Origin: Roseovarius amoyensis
GTDB lineage: Bacteria; Pseudomonadota; Alphaproteobacteria; Rhodobacterales; Rhodobacteraceae
Reading direction: 5' to 3'
NCBI RefSeq assembly: GCF_003260265.1
Contig: NZ_QITQ01000008.1
Location: 1 to 64,000 of the forward strand
DNA length: 64,000 bases
A program made the position numbers and the translations under genes. The notes below the pieces were generated by a model that did no database searches, was not told the DNA's origin, and saw nothing but the letters and a program-made list of their open reading frames with translations. Below, piece after piece: positions 54,334 to 63,240 of this stretch. Position 1 is the first letter of the stretch. Every line of letters starts with the position of its first letter.

Positions 54334-54402
54334 CTTGCGGAGATTATACCGGGCAATCTCCGCAAGACAACAGTATTCGCCGCGCAATATGCGGAGAATA
54401 CT
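54334..54402 (-). promoter_or_regulatory. Two tandem palindromic operators upstream of fic
   Basis: Operator 1: CTTGCGGAGATT (54334-54345) and AATCTCCGCAAG (54355-54366), a perfect inverted repeat. Operator 2: AGTATTCGCCGC (54372-54383) and GCGGAGAATACT (54391-54402), 11 of 12. Both share the half-site TGCGGAGA-like core. They lie 14-82 bases upstream of the fic ATG. Confidence 0.75.
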
Positions 54403-54465
54403 GGCGCCAATTTCCGCGGACCCCTCTGGACCTCTGAATGTAGGAGAAACTGCTGCCCCATCCCA

Positions 54466-55827
54466 TCATGCCACCTGCCCGCTCAACCGGCCATAGAAAC
54501 TGCGCTCGAGATGCAGCTCCCCTGCCCCAGCTTTCTGGACAATTCCACGCAGATATCCACCAGGAGATGCGACTTCGCCTGCACAATGCTTTTCGAACGT
54601 GAGAACCAGCGCCGCAGTCGCGATTTGCGGCCCAAGTCGGTCCTGCGCGAGGTTCCAGGCGTGTTCAGAAACGCCGATCATCGGCCTCAACTGCCCCACA
54701 ACACGGTGCAGATCGCCCCAATCCTTCAGATATCCGCCCATATTGCGCGCCCACGACGCAAATTCAGGACAGGCTTGCATGACTGTCGGCAGATCAAGAG
54801 CTGCCCCGCGCTTCTTGCGCGTTTCAGCCACCCAATCTTCCAACTCCCTATCAACTCGCTCTTCCGGTGGCGCATTTGGCACCACGCTCGCCGCTTCCTC
54901 TTTTTCTGAGGAATTACAGGTTACAGGATTAAGTTGATTTGTAATTAGTATATGAGGTTCGGAAATGACCTCCCTGGGGTCCATTTCTTGAGTCTTCTGA
55001 AGCACTTGCTTGGTGGTTTCGGCTGTGTTTTCCACACGCTCATCCGCTCGAACTGCCTTGAGGTACGTGGCCTCTACACGTTCCTGGAGCTCTTTGAACC
55101 ACGCCAAGAGTCGTTCCAGTGCCTCAGAGGCCGTGTTCCTGCGCGGAAGGCGGTCCAAAAGATCCTCAAAAATGCCTGTGAGCTGCGTCCACGGGCCTCT
55201 CAGCGCGCCGCTGAGCGCAGCCTCGATCCGCGCGCGGATCATCCGGCGGGACACAGTGATCTGCCGCTTCAGGCGCTGACAGTGCGCGCGCTCGGCCTGC
55301 AGCTCTGCGTGTAGCTGCTGAAACTCTTCTACGCGAGCGGACAGCGGCGACAAATCAAAGCCGTAGGCCTCAATGATACGGCCCTCTGCGTCCCTGTGGC
55401 CCCAACGCTTGCCATTGGGGCTGTCTTTGAAGGCGATTACACCTATCTCAGCCAGGCGACGCGCGTGGCGCTTGAGCGCAGAGAGTGAAAAGCCCGTCTG
55501 CTCCATCAGATAGGCATTGGAGGCCCAGACGATCGGGCGCTGACCCTCTTCCCAATCTTGCGTCTGCGTGAAGGCCCCAAGCGTATCGAGGAGCATCATA
55601 TCCCCTGCCTTGAGGCCGATATGCGCACCTACGCGTTTCACGGCGACAAAGGCCTGTGTTTTGGGCACGGCTGATCTTTCACCATCATGTGCGTGCTGTT
55701 CAGCAACGGCGAGTCCGGCTGTCGCCTTCCGCCACCCCGAGGATTGGTTGATATTGGACATACCTCCACTGTTCTGAGGCATGCCTGTCTCAGTCGCTCC
55801 ATGCGGAGCATCATTGAATTTAGTCAT
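54466..55827 (-). CDS. repC: RepC replication initiator
   Basis: Initiator of the repABC plasmid, 453 residues. N-terminal winged-helix DNA-binding domain: VGLKAGDMMLLDTLGAF-type segment, RPIVWASNAYLMEQTGFSLSALKRHARRLAEIGVIAFKDSPNGKRWG, then a coiled-coil linker (about 175-275). The C-terminal domain holds ACPEFASWARNMGGYLKDWGDLHRV and GYLRGIVQKAGAGELHLERSFYGRL, standard for RepC. The origin in such plasmids lies inside repC, often in an AT-rich tract; I cannot pin it here. Confidence 0.95.
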   Translation of the reverse strand: MTKFNDAPHGATETGMPQNSGGMSNINQSSGWRKATAGLAVAEQHAHDGERSAVPKTQAFVAVKRVGAHIGLKAGDMMLLDTLGAFTQTQDWEEGQRPIVWASNAYLMEQTGFSLSALKRHARRLAEIGVIAFKDSPNGKRWGHRDAEGRIIEAYGFDLSPLSARVEEFQQLHAELQAERAHCQRLKRQITVSRRMIRARIEAALSGALRGPWTQLTGIFEDLLDRLPRRNTASEALERLLAWFKELQERVEATYLKAVRADERVENTAETTKQVLQKTQEMDPREVISEPHILITNQLNPVTCNSSEKEEAASVVPNAPPEERVDRELEDWVAETRKKRGAALDLPTVMQACPEFASWARNMGGYLKDWGDLHRVVGQLRPMIGVSEHAWNLAQDRLGPQIATAALVLTFEKHCAGEVASPGGYLRGIVQKAGAGELHLERSFYGRLSGQVA

Positions 55828-55874
55828 TTTGTTTCAGCGACAAAGAAATCCCGTTCGCTCAGAAGCGTTTTCTC

Positions 55875-55903
55875 TTGTGTGGTGATTCGTTGGCTGCTAG
55901 ATT
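55875..55903 (+). promoter_or_regulatory. Promoter of the repABC antisense RNA
   Basis: TTGTGT (55875-55880), 17 bases, TAGATT (55898-55903), reading opposite to repABC in the repB-repC gap. Its position and the terminator at 55941-55970 fit the known ctRNA gene. Confidence 0.55.
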
Positions 55904-55909
55904 CTAGGT

Positions 55910-55970
55910 GTCTAATCTAAGAATTGCGCTTGCGCAGCAGCCCTCGAAACTCCGGTTTCGGGGGTTTTCT
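55910..55970 (+). ncRNA. ctRNA, antisense regulator of repC
   Basis: A small counter-transcribed RNA in the repB-repC intergenic region, which in repABC plasmids pairs with the repC leader and sets copy number and incompatibility. It ends in a strong intrinsic terminator: stem CCCTCGAAAC / GTTTCGGGGG (one G-U pair) at 55941-55964, then TTTTCTTT. The 5' end is estimated from the promoter. Confidence 0.7.
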
Positions 55971-56000
55971 TTGTTTGCCGTTCCTCCTTTCTGCTCGTCC

Positions 56001-56972
56001 TCAGTTGTCATCCACCGAATTTACATCTGCAAATTCGGCATAGGATTTCTTGATAATCTCTGCGAGATTGCTCTCAAGCCAGGTTGCAAACTCAGCGCTT
56101 GTGCCAGACTTCTTCACTGAAAGTGACAGTGTTGCGCGACCAGCTTTGATGGTCACTCCCTCTAAAGGCGTGATCTCCCGAGTTCCGCTCGACGTCTTCG
56201 CGCCGCGCTTTGTCGCTTCCTTAATGAGCAATTCAAGGCGCTCGTCTGAATTCGCTGTTGTACTGATCTTAGCCAAGATATCGAGAGCCGCACGTTCAGT
56301 GAGCTTTCTGGAGAGAAAGAGATCTGCTAACTCCGTCCACCTCGGTCGCCCGGACTTCGGTGCCGCGCCAATCAGGTCACCTATCTTGACCGGGACATTT
56401 TGCGTCACCTTCGTTAGGTGCGACTGACCGGACGCAGAGAGGTTGAGGACCTGCCTAACAGTTGCTCCATCGTGGCCAGCGGCTTGGATAGCCTCGGCGA
56501 ACCGGGCTTTCTCGTAAAAAGACAGGTTGCGGCGCGCTGCGTTTTCCAATCCTTTCGCCAGCAAAGCCGTAGCATCATCAATGTCTTGGACGTTTGCACG
56601 AACCTTTATGCCGAGTTCACGGCAGGCCTTTAAGCGGCGACGCCCGTAAATTGCTTCAAAGCGCCCTTCAGCAACTTTTGACCGTCGGACAAGAATAGGC
56701 ACTTGCTGACCGCCATCGCGGACGCTGCTTTTTAGTCGTTCGAAGCTCTCGTCGTCGTCTTCGACGTTTACAGCTGTAAACTCTTCAAGCCGGTCTGAGG
56801 GCCCCCAATCGTCGATTAGATTTGGATCAATCTCTCGGATAGATGCCAGAGAACCTTGAAGGGCGCCCAAAGCAGGTGCACTGGTCTTCGCCGGTCTCTC
56901 TGACTGTGACCCACCGGAACGCGCGATCGTGTTGGCAATTCCAGACATATCGCGAAGAGATTTCCTTGCCAT
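56001..56972 (-). CDS. repB: RepB partition protein (ParB family)
   Basis: Centromere-binding partition protein, 323 residues from the ATG at 56972, overlapping the repA stop by one base. N-terminal segment MARKSLRDMSG for RepA interaction; ParB core with VNVEDDDESFERLKSSVRDGGQQVPILVR and EAIYGRRRLKACRELGIKV; HTH near ATVRQVLNLSASGQSHLTK. It carries a parS-like palindrome inside its own gene (56766-56781). Confidence 0.93.
   Translation of the reverse strand: MARKSLRDMSGIANTIARSGGSQSERPAKTSAPALGALQGSLASIREIDPNLIDDWGPSDRLEEFTAVNVEDDDESFERLKSSVRDGGQQVPILVRRSKVAEGRFEAIYGRRRLKACRELGIKVRANVQDIDDATALLAKGLENAARRNLSFYEKARFAEAIQAAGHDGATVRQVLNLSASGQSHLTKVTQNVPVKIGDLIGAAPKSGRPRWTELADLFLSRKLTERAALDILAKISTTANSDERLELLIKEATKRGAKTSSGTREITPLEGVTIKAGRATLSLSVKKSGTSAEFATWLESNLAEIIKKSYAEFADVNSVDDN
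56766..56781. promoter_or_regulatory. parS-like site inside repB
   Basis: GTTTACAGCTGTAAAC, a perfect 16-bp palindrome identical to 58304-58319. It fits the parS pattern of repABC plasmids (GTTnnnnGCnnnnAAC). Confidence 0.8.
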
Positions 56973-58156
56973 TACTTGCGCCCCCACGATTGATGGATCA
57001 TCGCTTCCACTTCATGCCCTACCGCATCCATCGAGCCCTTGGCCCGATCATACGTGGCGCGTGTCATCTCTGAACGCACCACTTCATAAATCGACTGCTT
57101 GAGCATGGTGGCGTCACTGATTGCTGTGCTCTTCAAGGCAGTCGCCGACATCACCCGGTCTTGAAACAGAGCCCGCATGAAAGAGGTCAGCTGCTGAGAA
57201 GGTACGTCCGTTGGTTCGTCTCGGGTGATGAGAAATTTGAAGAAATCATACTGCAGAGTTGCACCAGCATCTTCGATCACGCCCATATACGCCCCAGCAA
57301 GTTCGAGAAACTGAGCTGTTGAAGAAACGTCCAACATCGATGGAGTTAGAGGAACGATCAGGGAGCTGCCGGCAGCCATCCCCGCAATGGTCAAGAATCC
57401 GAGTTGTGGTGGACTATCCATGAGAACGATATCAAAATCATCCTCGACCTGCGCCAAGGCATTCCGGATGCGCGTAAAGAATGGTTGGTCCGGGTTCGAG
57501 TGAACTGCTGATTCCGTCTCAAATTCCGACAATATCAAGCGAGACGGCGCAATCGAGAGCCCCGGAAAGTATGTCGGGACTACGACGTCCGCCATGCTGA
57601 CCGGATCGTCGTAGCGGATCGCATCATAGACAGTCAATCCATCAAACTCGATTTCGGGGCTAATACCACACATTGATGTGAGCGATCCCTGTGGATCCAG
57701 ATCCAAGGCTAGGACCCGATAACCTCGAAGGGCAAAGTAGTGCGCGAGGTGGATGCTCGTTGTGCTCTTACTGGAACCGCCCTTGAAGTTCATCAGCTGC
57801 CAAATCTGCAGTTTCTCCTCACCGGAGCGGCGAGGCATATAACGTCCCTTATTCCGAGAGGTTTTTTCCAGAATTTCACGGGCGTCCCAAATTTCTTGGG
57901 CTGTGTAGTAGCGCCTGCCACCCCGGATATCTTCAGGCTCCGGGATTGTCCCTTCAGCGTGGACCTTTCGCATGAACTGCCCGGACACGCCCAAGAGCTC
58001 AGCGGTCTCTGGTGCCGAAAAAGAACGTAGCGTTTTTGAATTGTCTGGGGCAAAAGCAGAGAGTAGATGCTCCCTGATGGCAGCGTTGAGCCGTTCGGAT
58101 ATCTCCGCTGCAAGGGCCGATGGGCGCTCATTTGACAATGGTGTCACAGGAATCAT
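56972..58156 (-). CDS. repA: RepA partition ATPase (ParA family)
   Basis: ParA-type ATPase, 394 residues. N-terminal MerR-like HTH (about 46-100: FSAPETAELLGVSGQFMRKVHAEGTIPEP..RRYYTAQEIWDAREIL) for autorepression; deviant Walker A NFKGGSSKSTT (123-133); Walker A' ALDLDPQGSLT; Walker B region IVLMDSPPQLG. It heads the repABC operon; together with RepB and parS it segregates the plasmid. Confidence 0.95.
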   Translation of the reverse strand: MIPVTPLSNERPSALAAEISERLNAAIREHLLSAFAPDNSKTLRSFSAPETAELLGVSGQFMRKVHAEGTIPEPEDIRGGRRYYTAQEIWDAREILEKTSRNKGRYMPRRSGEEKLQIWQLMNFKGGSSKSTTSIHLAHYFALRGYRVLALDLDPQGSLTSMCGISPEIEFDGLTVYDAIRYDDPVSMADVVVPTYFPGLSIAPSRLILSEFETESAVHSNPDQPFFTRIRNALAQVEDDFDIVLMDSPPQLGFLTIAGMAAGSSLIVPLTPSMLDVSSTAQFLELAGAYMGVIEDAGATLQYDFFKFLITRDEPTDVPSQQLTSFMRALFQDRVMSATALKSTAISDATMLKQSIYEVVRSEMTRATYDRAKGSMDAVGHEVEAMIHQSWGRK

Positions 58157-58857
58157 CTGGTTGCCTCAATTTCCAAAATGTGGCCTTTTTCGCGCCACTT
58201 GAGGATAAAAGCAGCGATTCACGCGACTAAGTCAAGATTTTTCCTCTATTTAGTGTCTGTGAAGGTCGTTGGGGACTATATCCGCGAGCGCAATCTAGAC
58301 CGAGTTTACAGCTGTAAACGTAGTGACCACAAATATCTCTACCCTATCCTACGCTCTGCCGTGCAACTCAGACCTAGAATTGGTCTTGGCGATCAGTGTC
58401 GAGACGCAGCACCCAAATGTGGTGATTTCGATCTTTCCGCCCTCCGTCGTCGATCTATTCGTTCATTGGTTGCCGCGTGATACACAGCAACCAGTTAGCT
58501 GTCCGAACATGAACCGCGCCGGACACGAGGCGCCGCGGGGAAGGGGAGGGGAAGTGCGAAAACCGACAAGGAAGGGACGACGGCTGCGACATGGCACTCA
58601 TGCGACCTACCCAAATCGGGAGGCAAACCGAGGGCGAAAGTCGCTGTCCACGAACGGCTGCCATCCTTTCGGTGATATTGCAGAGTAGCGGAAGCCCACT
58701 CTTGGACTAAGTCTAATACACATCGGCAAGCGCCTAACGGGAAAAACTGTGCTGCGCCAGGTGCAGATGCGGTTAATACCTTGGGCGAACCAAAGCTTGC
58801 CTTTTGATGGCTTTGGATATACTTGATTTGATGTTTATCCACACCGGAGAGGACAAG
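58157..58857. other. repABC leader and intergenic region
   Basis: About 700 bases without a supported gene between divergent repA and the antitoxin gene. It contains the parS-like site at 58304-58319 and should hold the repABC promoter in the AT-rich stretch 58180-58260. Open frames in 58320-58690 lack recognisable content. Confidence 0.5.
58304..58319. promoter_or_regulatory. parS-like site upstream of repA
   Basis: GTTTACAGCTGTAAAC, perfect palindrome, second copy of the site in repB. About 150 bases upstream of repA, as in other repABC replicons. Confidence 0.8.
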
Positions 58858-59085
58858 ATGCAAGTTGCCAAATGGGGAAACTCCCTCGCCGTCCGGCTGC
58901 CTGCCGATCTTGTGCGCGAACTTGGTCTTAAAGAGGGTGACCAAATCGATCTGATAAAGGACGACGGTACTTTGCTTGTACAGCGCCAACCTCGCGCCGA
59001 TGAAGTCCTGCAAGGGCTAAGGCGGTTTCGCGGAAAGCTATCCAAGGAAGCACGCCTGAGCCGCGACGCTGCGCATGAGCGCTGA
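58858..59085 (+). CDS. vapB: AbrB/MazE-type antitoxin
   Basis: A 75-residue antitoxin from the ATG at 58858 (GGAGAGGACAAG upstream). MQVAKWGNSLAVRLPADLVRELGLKEGDQIDLI is the swapped-hairpin AbrB DNA-binding domain. The C-terminal helix binds the toxin. It overlaps the toxin gene by 11 bases. Confidence 0.88.
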   Translation: MQVAKWGNSLAVRLPADLVRELGLKEGDQIDLIKDDGTLLVQRQPRADEVLQGLRRFRGKLSKEARLSRDAAHER

Positions 59086-59470
59086 ATTCGCGGATACAAA
59101 TGTCGTTCTTTACCTTCTTGACGACGGCCCAAAGGCGGATCGGGCGGAAGACATCCTGGGGCAGGGGCCGCGGATCAGTGTGCAGGTCCTGAACGAAGCG
59201 ATGGTCAATTGCCGGAGGAAAGCCGGTCTAAGTTGGGAGGAGACCGGCGTTTTTCTCGCAGGGGTCCAATCCTTGTGTCCAGTCGAGGATCTGTCTGTGC
59301 AAACCCATCTTGTGGGCCGAGCTTTGGCAGAAAAGTACCAACTTTCGGTCTATGACGCGATGATTGTGTCGGCCGCCCTTATTGCTGGATGCACGACTTT
59401 GTGGAGCGAAGATATGCACGACGGATTGCTGGTTGAAGATCAGTTACGCGTCGTGAATCCATTCACCTGA
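59075..59470 (+). CDS. vapC: VapC-type PIN-domain toxin
   Basis: A 131-residue PIN-domain ribonuclease. Acidic active-site residues: D in EFADTNVVLY, E in VLNEAM, D in LSVYDAMIV and a late D in LWSEDMHDG. Characterised VapC toxins cut tRNA or rRNA. Paired with the AbrB-type antitoxin upstream, close to repABC, so it likely stabilises the plasmid. Confidence 0.9.
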   Translation: MSAEFADTNVVLYLLDDGPKADRAEDILGQGPRISVQVLNEAMVNCRRKAGLSWEETGVFLAGVQSLCPVEDLSVQTHLVGRALAEKYQLSVYDAMIVSAALIAGCTTLWSEDMHDGLLVEDQLRVVNPFT

Positions 59471-59531
59471 ACAGAAAACGGGCTGCAACCTTGCAATTGT
59501 TCCATGAGTTGGAAGATTTGCAAGGTTGTGT

Positions 59532-60425
59532 TTATTGCTCGCACTTCAGCAAGCCCAACTTCTCCGCGCGTTCCAGCAGCATCCTCACGGACGACGGCTG
59601 CCAACTTGTCCGTCCGCGTGGTGTGCGCTCACGCATCGATTCCAGCCGATCGCAGATCGCCACTAGCGTGATGTCCGGGTCCGCGCCCTTGATGGCAGCG
59701 ACGATCGCGGGCAGGCGGTCGTCGGTTTCGCGACGTCCGGCGCGGTCCAGAACCTCGGCGGGCAGGAACCCGTCGCGCACATAGGCTTTCACGGCGCGCA
59801 GCAGGCGGCTTTGCGTCCAGCGACGATCATGGGGCAGGGGGCCGTTGATGATCCGCAACAGGTCTTCCCAGGCCATATCCGGTCGCAAGCGGCGCACATG
59901 GGGCACCCAATCCTGCGCGGTCTCGTTGAGGCGCTCCATGTAGCCGTCCTGTCGCGCCAGCCGCACCTTGCGCAGCGCAGCGGGATCCTTGGCGCGTAGC
60001 CCAGGATTGCCACCAACGCGCCCTTTGGCGCGCGCAGAGGCAAGCCCGGCCTTTGTGCGCTCACGTATCAGTGCGCGCTCGAACTCGGCCGCGGCGCCCA
60101 GAACCTGCAGCGTGAACTTGCCTTGTGGCGATGCCGTGTCGATGGGGTCCTGGAGAGAACGGAAGAAAGCCCCTTTGGCCTCCAGACGTTCGATCACCTC
60201 CAGCAAGTGCGACAGAGACCGTGCAAGCCGGTCGATCCGAACGACAACCAGCGTGTCGCCGCTCTGGACGCGTTCGAGCACGCGGGCAAGTACTGGCCGC
60301 GCACGATTGCCGCCTGAGGCGTGTTCTTCAAAGATCTCTACGCAACCCGCAGATTGAAGGGCCTCAGACTGGGGCAGGGGGGTCTGATCCTCTGTGGAAA
60401 CGCGCGCGTAGCCTATCAATGGCAT
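59532..60425 (-). CDS. Serine recombinase (resolvase/invertase family)
   Basis: A 297-residue protein. N-terminal resolvase domain: MPLIGYARVSTEDQT with the catalytic serine in VSTEDQ, VRIDRLARSLSHLLEVIE, and AEFERALIRERTKAGLASARAKGR. A long C-terminal extension (about 150-297), beyond the usual HTH of a small resolvase, includes two possible DNA-binding helical segments (AWEDLLRIINGPLPHDRRWTQSRLLRAV and RGRTSWQPSSVRMLLERAEKLGL). Could serve plasmid multimer resolution or inversion. Divergent from the next gene. Confidence 0.88.
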   Translation of the reverse strand: MPLIGYARVSTEDQTPLPQSEALQSAGCVEIFEEHASGGNRARPVLARVLERVQSGDTLVVVRIDRLARSLSHLLEVIERLEAKGAFFRSLQDPIDTASPQGKFTLQVLGAAAEFERALIRERTKAGLASARAKGRVGGNPGLRAKDPAALRKVRLARQDGYMERLNETAQDWVPHVRRLRPDMAWEDLLRIINGPLPHDRRWTQSRLLRAVKAYVRDGFLPAEVLDRAGRRETDDRLPAIVAAIKGADPDITLVAICDRLESMRERTPRGRTSWQPSSVRMLLERAEKLGLLKCEQ

Positions 60426-60626
60426 CAAAACAGTCTTTTTGCAGTTTCATATAGCGCCAATAAACGACCGTTTGTAAACAGATGCAAGGGCGCCTCCAGT
60501 GGTGCTGCCCATCAAAAACCCCTTGGTTTTCATACGCTGAGCGCGATCAGAGAGATATCGCAGACCACCGCGCGCGCGTGCTATATAGGGTGGGCAGGGG
60601 CACCCTGACAAAACACTTGGGTAATA

Positions 60627-60648
60627 TGCAAAAGTGCCGTATTTTGCA
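60627..60648 (+). promoter_or_regulatory. Inverted repeat just before the HTH protein gene
   Basis: TGCAAAA (60627-60633) and TTTTGCA (60642-60648), a perfect 7-bp inverted repeat ending four bases before the ATG at 60652. Position suggests an operator for autoregulation by the downstream HTH protein. Confidence 0.5.
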
Positions 60649-60651
60649 CAT

Positions 60652-61731
60652 ATGAAGCCTCAAGTATCTACGCAGTATCATAGTTTTGACGATCCTCTAG
60701 TGGATGCGGAGGGGCTTGAAGAGACGTCTGAGGACGACCTGTGGTTCCTGCCCGGTCCGATGGAAGTGGAGCCGGATTATCTGCCGCCCGGATCGAGGGC
60801 ACAGCTGCCTGAAACCGCAGTCCTCGACGATTGGCGGAAGGCAGAGGCAGGCAATGCCGCCCATCTCGCCCGTGTGGCTGGCCGGATTGGCGCGCTGGAT
60901 GACCGTCTGCACCGTGGCCCAAAGGGCTGGCGGCACAGGCTCGCGCTGATGGAGGCGGCAGACCTCAGCTGGTTTGTGGGTGACCGAATTGGCCCGGATC
61001 GGCTGGCGCTTTGGATATCCATGCGCTTGTCCGGGGTGCAGGACGACACCGCAGCGCTCGCGCGTATCGGATGGGCGGTGCGCCGTCTTACAGGCGGTCC
61101 CGGTCCAGAAGTGGACCTATCCGCTTTCCTCGATCGCCGTGACCCTGAAAACATGGCTAATGAAGCCGAGCCCTTTGCGGATCGCGCGGTCGGTTGGCTT
61201 GACCTGATGGCGCAAGCCGCCGACCTGCATTCGATCACACGCGCCTGCATGGGGTTTCACCTCTGGAACCTTGCGGGCCTCGGGCAACAGGGCGACCGGA
61301 TGGAAGCGGCGGTTACCGCCGCACGCATTGCCGCGAGCGAAGGCCCGAATTTGAATGGGGGTGCTATCTTTGCGCCTCTGGCTATGCGCGGGGCTGGGGG
61401 GCTGCGCGCCAGCGGCCCACCTGCTGAGCGCTTGGAGCGTTGGCTCGAGGGAATGGAAACAGCATGCCTGACCGCGATGCGGCACCTCGACGATATCCAG
61501 GCATGGTCAGCGCGGGCGGACAACATGATGGCACCGCTCTCTGGCAAGACACCACCAGCATTGCGCGCGGTGCTGACAGAATGGCCCGTCGTCTCCGCTC
61601 CAATGGCCGAGACCCTGACCGGTGCCAGCCGCGCCGCCGTCCAGCGCAACCTTGCTTGGATGGAAACGCGCGACCTGATCCGCGAGGTGACCGGAAAGGG
61701 GCGTTTCCGCATGTGGCGGGCGATGCCATGA
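60652..61731 (+). CDS. Plasmid HTH protein (DUF1612/HTH_DNA_bind-like C-terminus)
   Basis: A 359-residue protein. I chose ATG 60652 over an in-frame GTG at 60634 that would lie inside the inverted repeat. The body is helical and Ala/Arg-rich (DDWRKAEAGNAAHLARVAGRIGALDDRLHRGPKGWRHRLALMEAADLSWF). The last 50 residues (WPVVSAPMAETLTGASRAAVQRNLAWMETRDLIREVTGKGRFRMW) form a helix-turn-helix like that ending DUF1612 proteins. It is common near serine recombinases on alphaproteobacterial plasmids. Function unknown, perhaps a regulator. Confidence 0.7.
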   Translation: MKPQVSTQYHSFDDPLVDAEGLEETSEDDLWFLPGPMEVEPDYLPPGSRAQLPETAVLDDWRKAEAGNAAHLARVAGRIGALDDRLHRGPKGWRHRLALMEAADLSWFVGDRIGPDRLALWISMRLSGVQDDTAALARIGWAVRRLTGGPGPEVDLSAFLDRRDPENMANEAEPFADRAVGWLDLMAQAADLHSITRACMGFHLWNLAGLGQQGDRMEAAVTAARIAASEGPNLNGGAIFAPLAMRGAGGLRASGPPAERLERWLEGMETACLTAMRHLDDIQAWSARADNMMAPLSGKTPPALRAVLTEWPVVSAPMAETLTGASRAAVQRNLAWMETRDLIREVTGKGRFRMWRAMP

Positions 61732-62058
61732 ATCACCTCTAAAGAAGCACTAGTTTTGGTGCGTAACATCTGTTGATAGTTCAACGGAGGCGCTGAATCG
61801 TGACAGAACGAAAATACGAGACAGTCGATTTCGACGCGCGGCTCAGCAATAGTAGTCAGATGGATTTGCAGTGTTTTCACCTATCTGTGGGATCCTCTAG
61901 TCGCTCTAGCCTCAAATTCTTCATTTCGAAATCACGAAAGAATAAGTCTCTTGGGCGCACAAACTGGGGCACGAAAATTGCGATCTCCCCGTGGACAGAC
62001 GGGGTCAGTTTATAGAGTTGGGCGACCGCCCCATGAAGCCGAAACAGCCGATCACCGC
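61732..62058. other. Gap between HTH gene and ZIP transporter
   Basis: About 330 bases with no supported gene. A minus-strand frame reading TPSVHGEIAIFVPQFVRPRD has protein-like composition but no start, and I cannot identify it. It may be the tail of a broken insertion. Confidence 0.35.
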
Positions 62059-63240
62059 TCAGATCTTGATCAATGCCGCCGTCGCGTACATGAAGGCGAT
62101 GCCGCCCAGAAACCCGACCAGTACGGCTGGTGACATCAGCGCCGCCTGCCTGTCGGCGTTTTGACGTACAAGGTAGGCGCTGACCTCGACCATGACTTGC
62201 AGGATCGCACCCGCTCCGACGGCGAGTGCCAGTGCCGACCATTGCGGCGCATAGGCAAGGCTGCCCGCCCACATTCCGAGGATGGCCGGGCCACCGGCGA
62301 GCAGGGTCAGGGCGGCAAACGTCCAAAGCGTTGGCCGGGCACGAAGCATCGGGGCGGCGATGCCGATGCCCTCGGTGACATTGTGCAAGGCAAAGCCTAG
62401 GACGAGGAAAGTTCCAAGCCCCGCCGACCCGGCGGCGAATGCGCCGCCGATTGCCAGCCCTTCGCCCAAGTTGTGAAGCCCGATCCCGAGGGCAATGTAG
62501 AACGCAAGCGCGATGCCTTCCGGATTGCCGCGCCAGCGCCCGATAGCCATCAATAGAAGAAAGCTTGTAAGCGCCGCCAGCCAGACCATGGCAGAACCTT
62601 GGAATATCGCGGCCGCTTCTGCCGATAGCTCCAGTGCCTCGGATATGGTGTCGATCAGCAGGAAGGCCAGCAACCCGACCGTCAGCGCCAGCAGAAAGTT
62701 CATCCCCCTTTGCCCGACGCCCTTCATGGCCGGATAGAACATCAGGCCAAGCGCTACCGGCAAAAGGCCGACGATCGCCCCGATCACCGCCTGGAGCCGA
62801 AGTTGCCCCCAGGTGGGACTTGGCGTCGAAACTGCAACCGCGATCTCGTGCCCAAAGGTCGCGCCTGTGTTCGTCAGCAGATTGACATGATGGGCCTCGC
62901 CAAGGACCCACGGATAGGGAATGCGCAGCCAGACCGCATCGCCGCGGGCAATCGGCCCCGCCGGTTCCTGCGTGAAGGTCCAGTATGCATCATCCACGGC
63001 AACCTGCGCGACCACCATCGCTTCCGATCCGCCGGCGCGCACCCTGAGCGATATCCCCGACCCATCGAGGATCGTCCGTTCGACGGTCAGCGCCTCGACC
63101 GGGGGGGCGCCATTGTTGAAGCCGCGCAAGGGATCGAGCGAGGCGATCCAGACAAAGGCGCCCAGCATGACGGCCAGCGGCACGAGGACGAGAAGCAGGC
63201 GGGTCATTGGCGGGCGGCTGCGTTGGATATGATCGGTCAT
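62059..63240 (-). CDS. ZIP-family metal transporter with periplasmic domain
   Basis: A 393-residue protein from the ATG at 63240, overlapping the multicopper oxidase stop (ATGA). First helix near 15-33 (LLLVLVPLAVMLGAFVWIASL), then a 110-residue beta-rich periplasmic domain, then a ZIP transporter core of about eight helices. The metal-site helix motifs are ALGIGLHNLGEGLAIG and GFALHNVTEGIGIAAP (H-N-x-x-E-G twice). Coupled to an oxidase, import of a divalent metal such as Zn, Fe or Mn is plausible. Confidence 0.88.
   Translation of the reverse strand: MTDHIQRSRPPMTRLLLVLVPLAVMLGAFVWIASLDPLRGFNNGAPPVEALTVERTILDGSGISLRVRAGGSEAMVVAQVAVDDAYWTFTQEPAGPIARGDAVWLRIPYPWVLGEAHHVNLLTNTGATFGHEIAVAVSTPSPTWGQLRLQAVIGAIVGLLPVALGLMFYPAMKGVGQRGMNFLLALTVGLLAFLLIDTISEALELSAEAAAIFQGSAMVWLAALTSFLLLMAIGRWRGNPEGIALAFYIALGIGLHNLGEGLAIGGAFAAGSAGLGTFLVLGFALHNVTEGIGIAAPMLRARPTLWTFAALTLLAGGPAILGMWAGSLAYAPQWSALALAVGAGAILQVMVEVSAYLVRQNADRQAALMSPAVLVGFLGGIAFMYATAALIKI

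Noticed and set aside
58323..58688. 121-codon frame between repA and the antitoxin gene
   Set aside because: Low-complexity composition, no start signal, and it overlaps the expected control region.
61800..62015. 71-codon plus-strand frame before the ZIP gene
   Set aside because: No ribosome-binding site and no family resemblance; the opposite strand also shows only a startless fragment.
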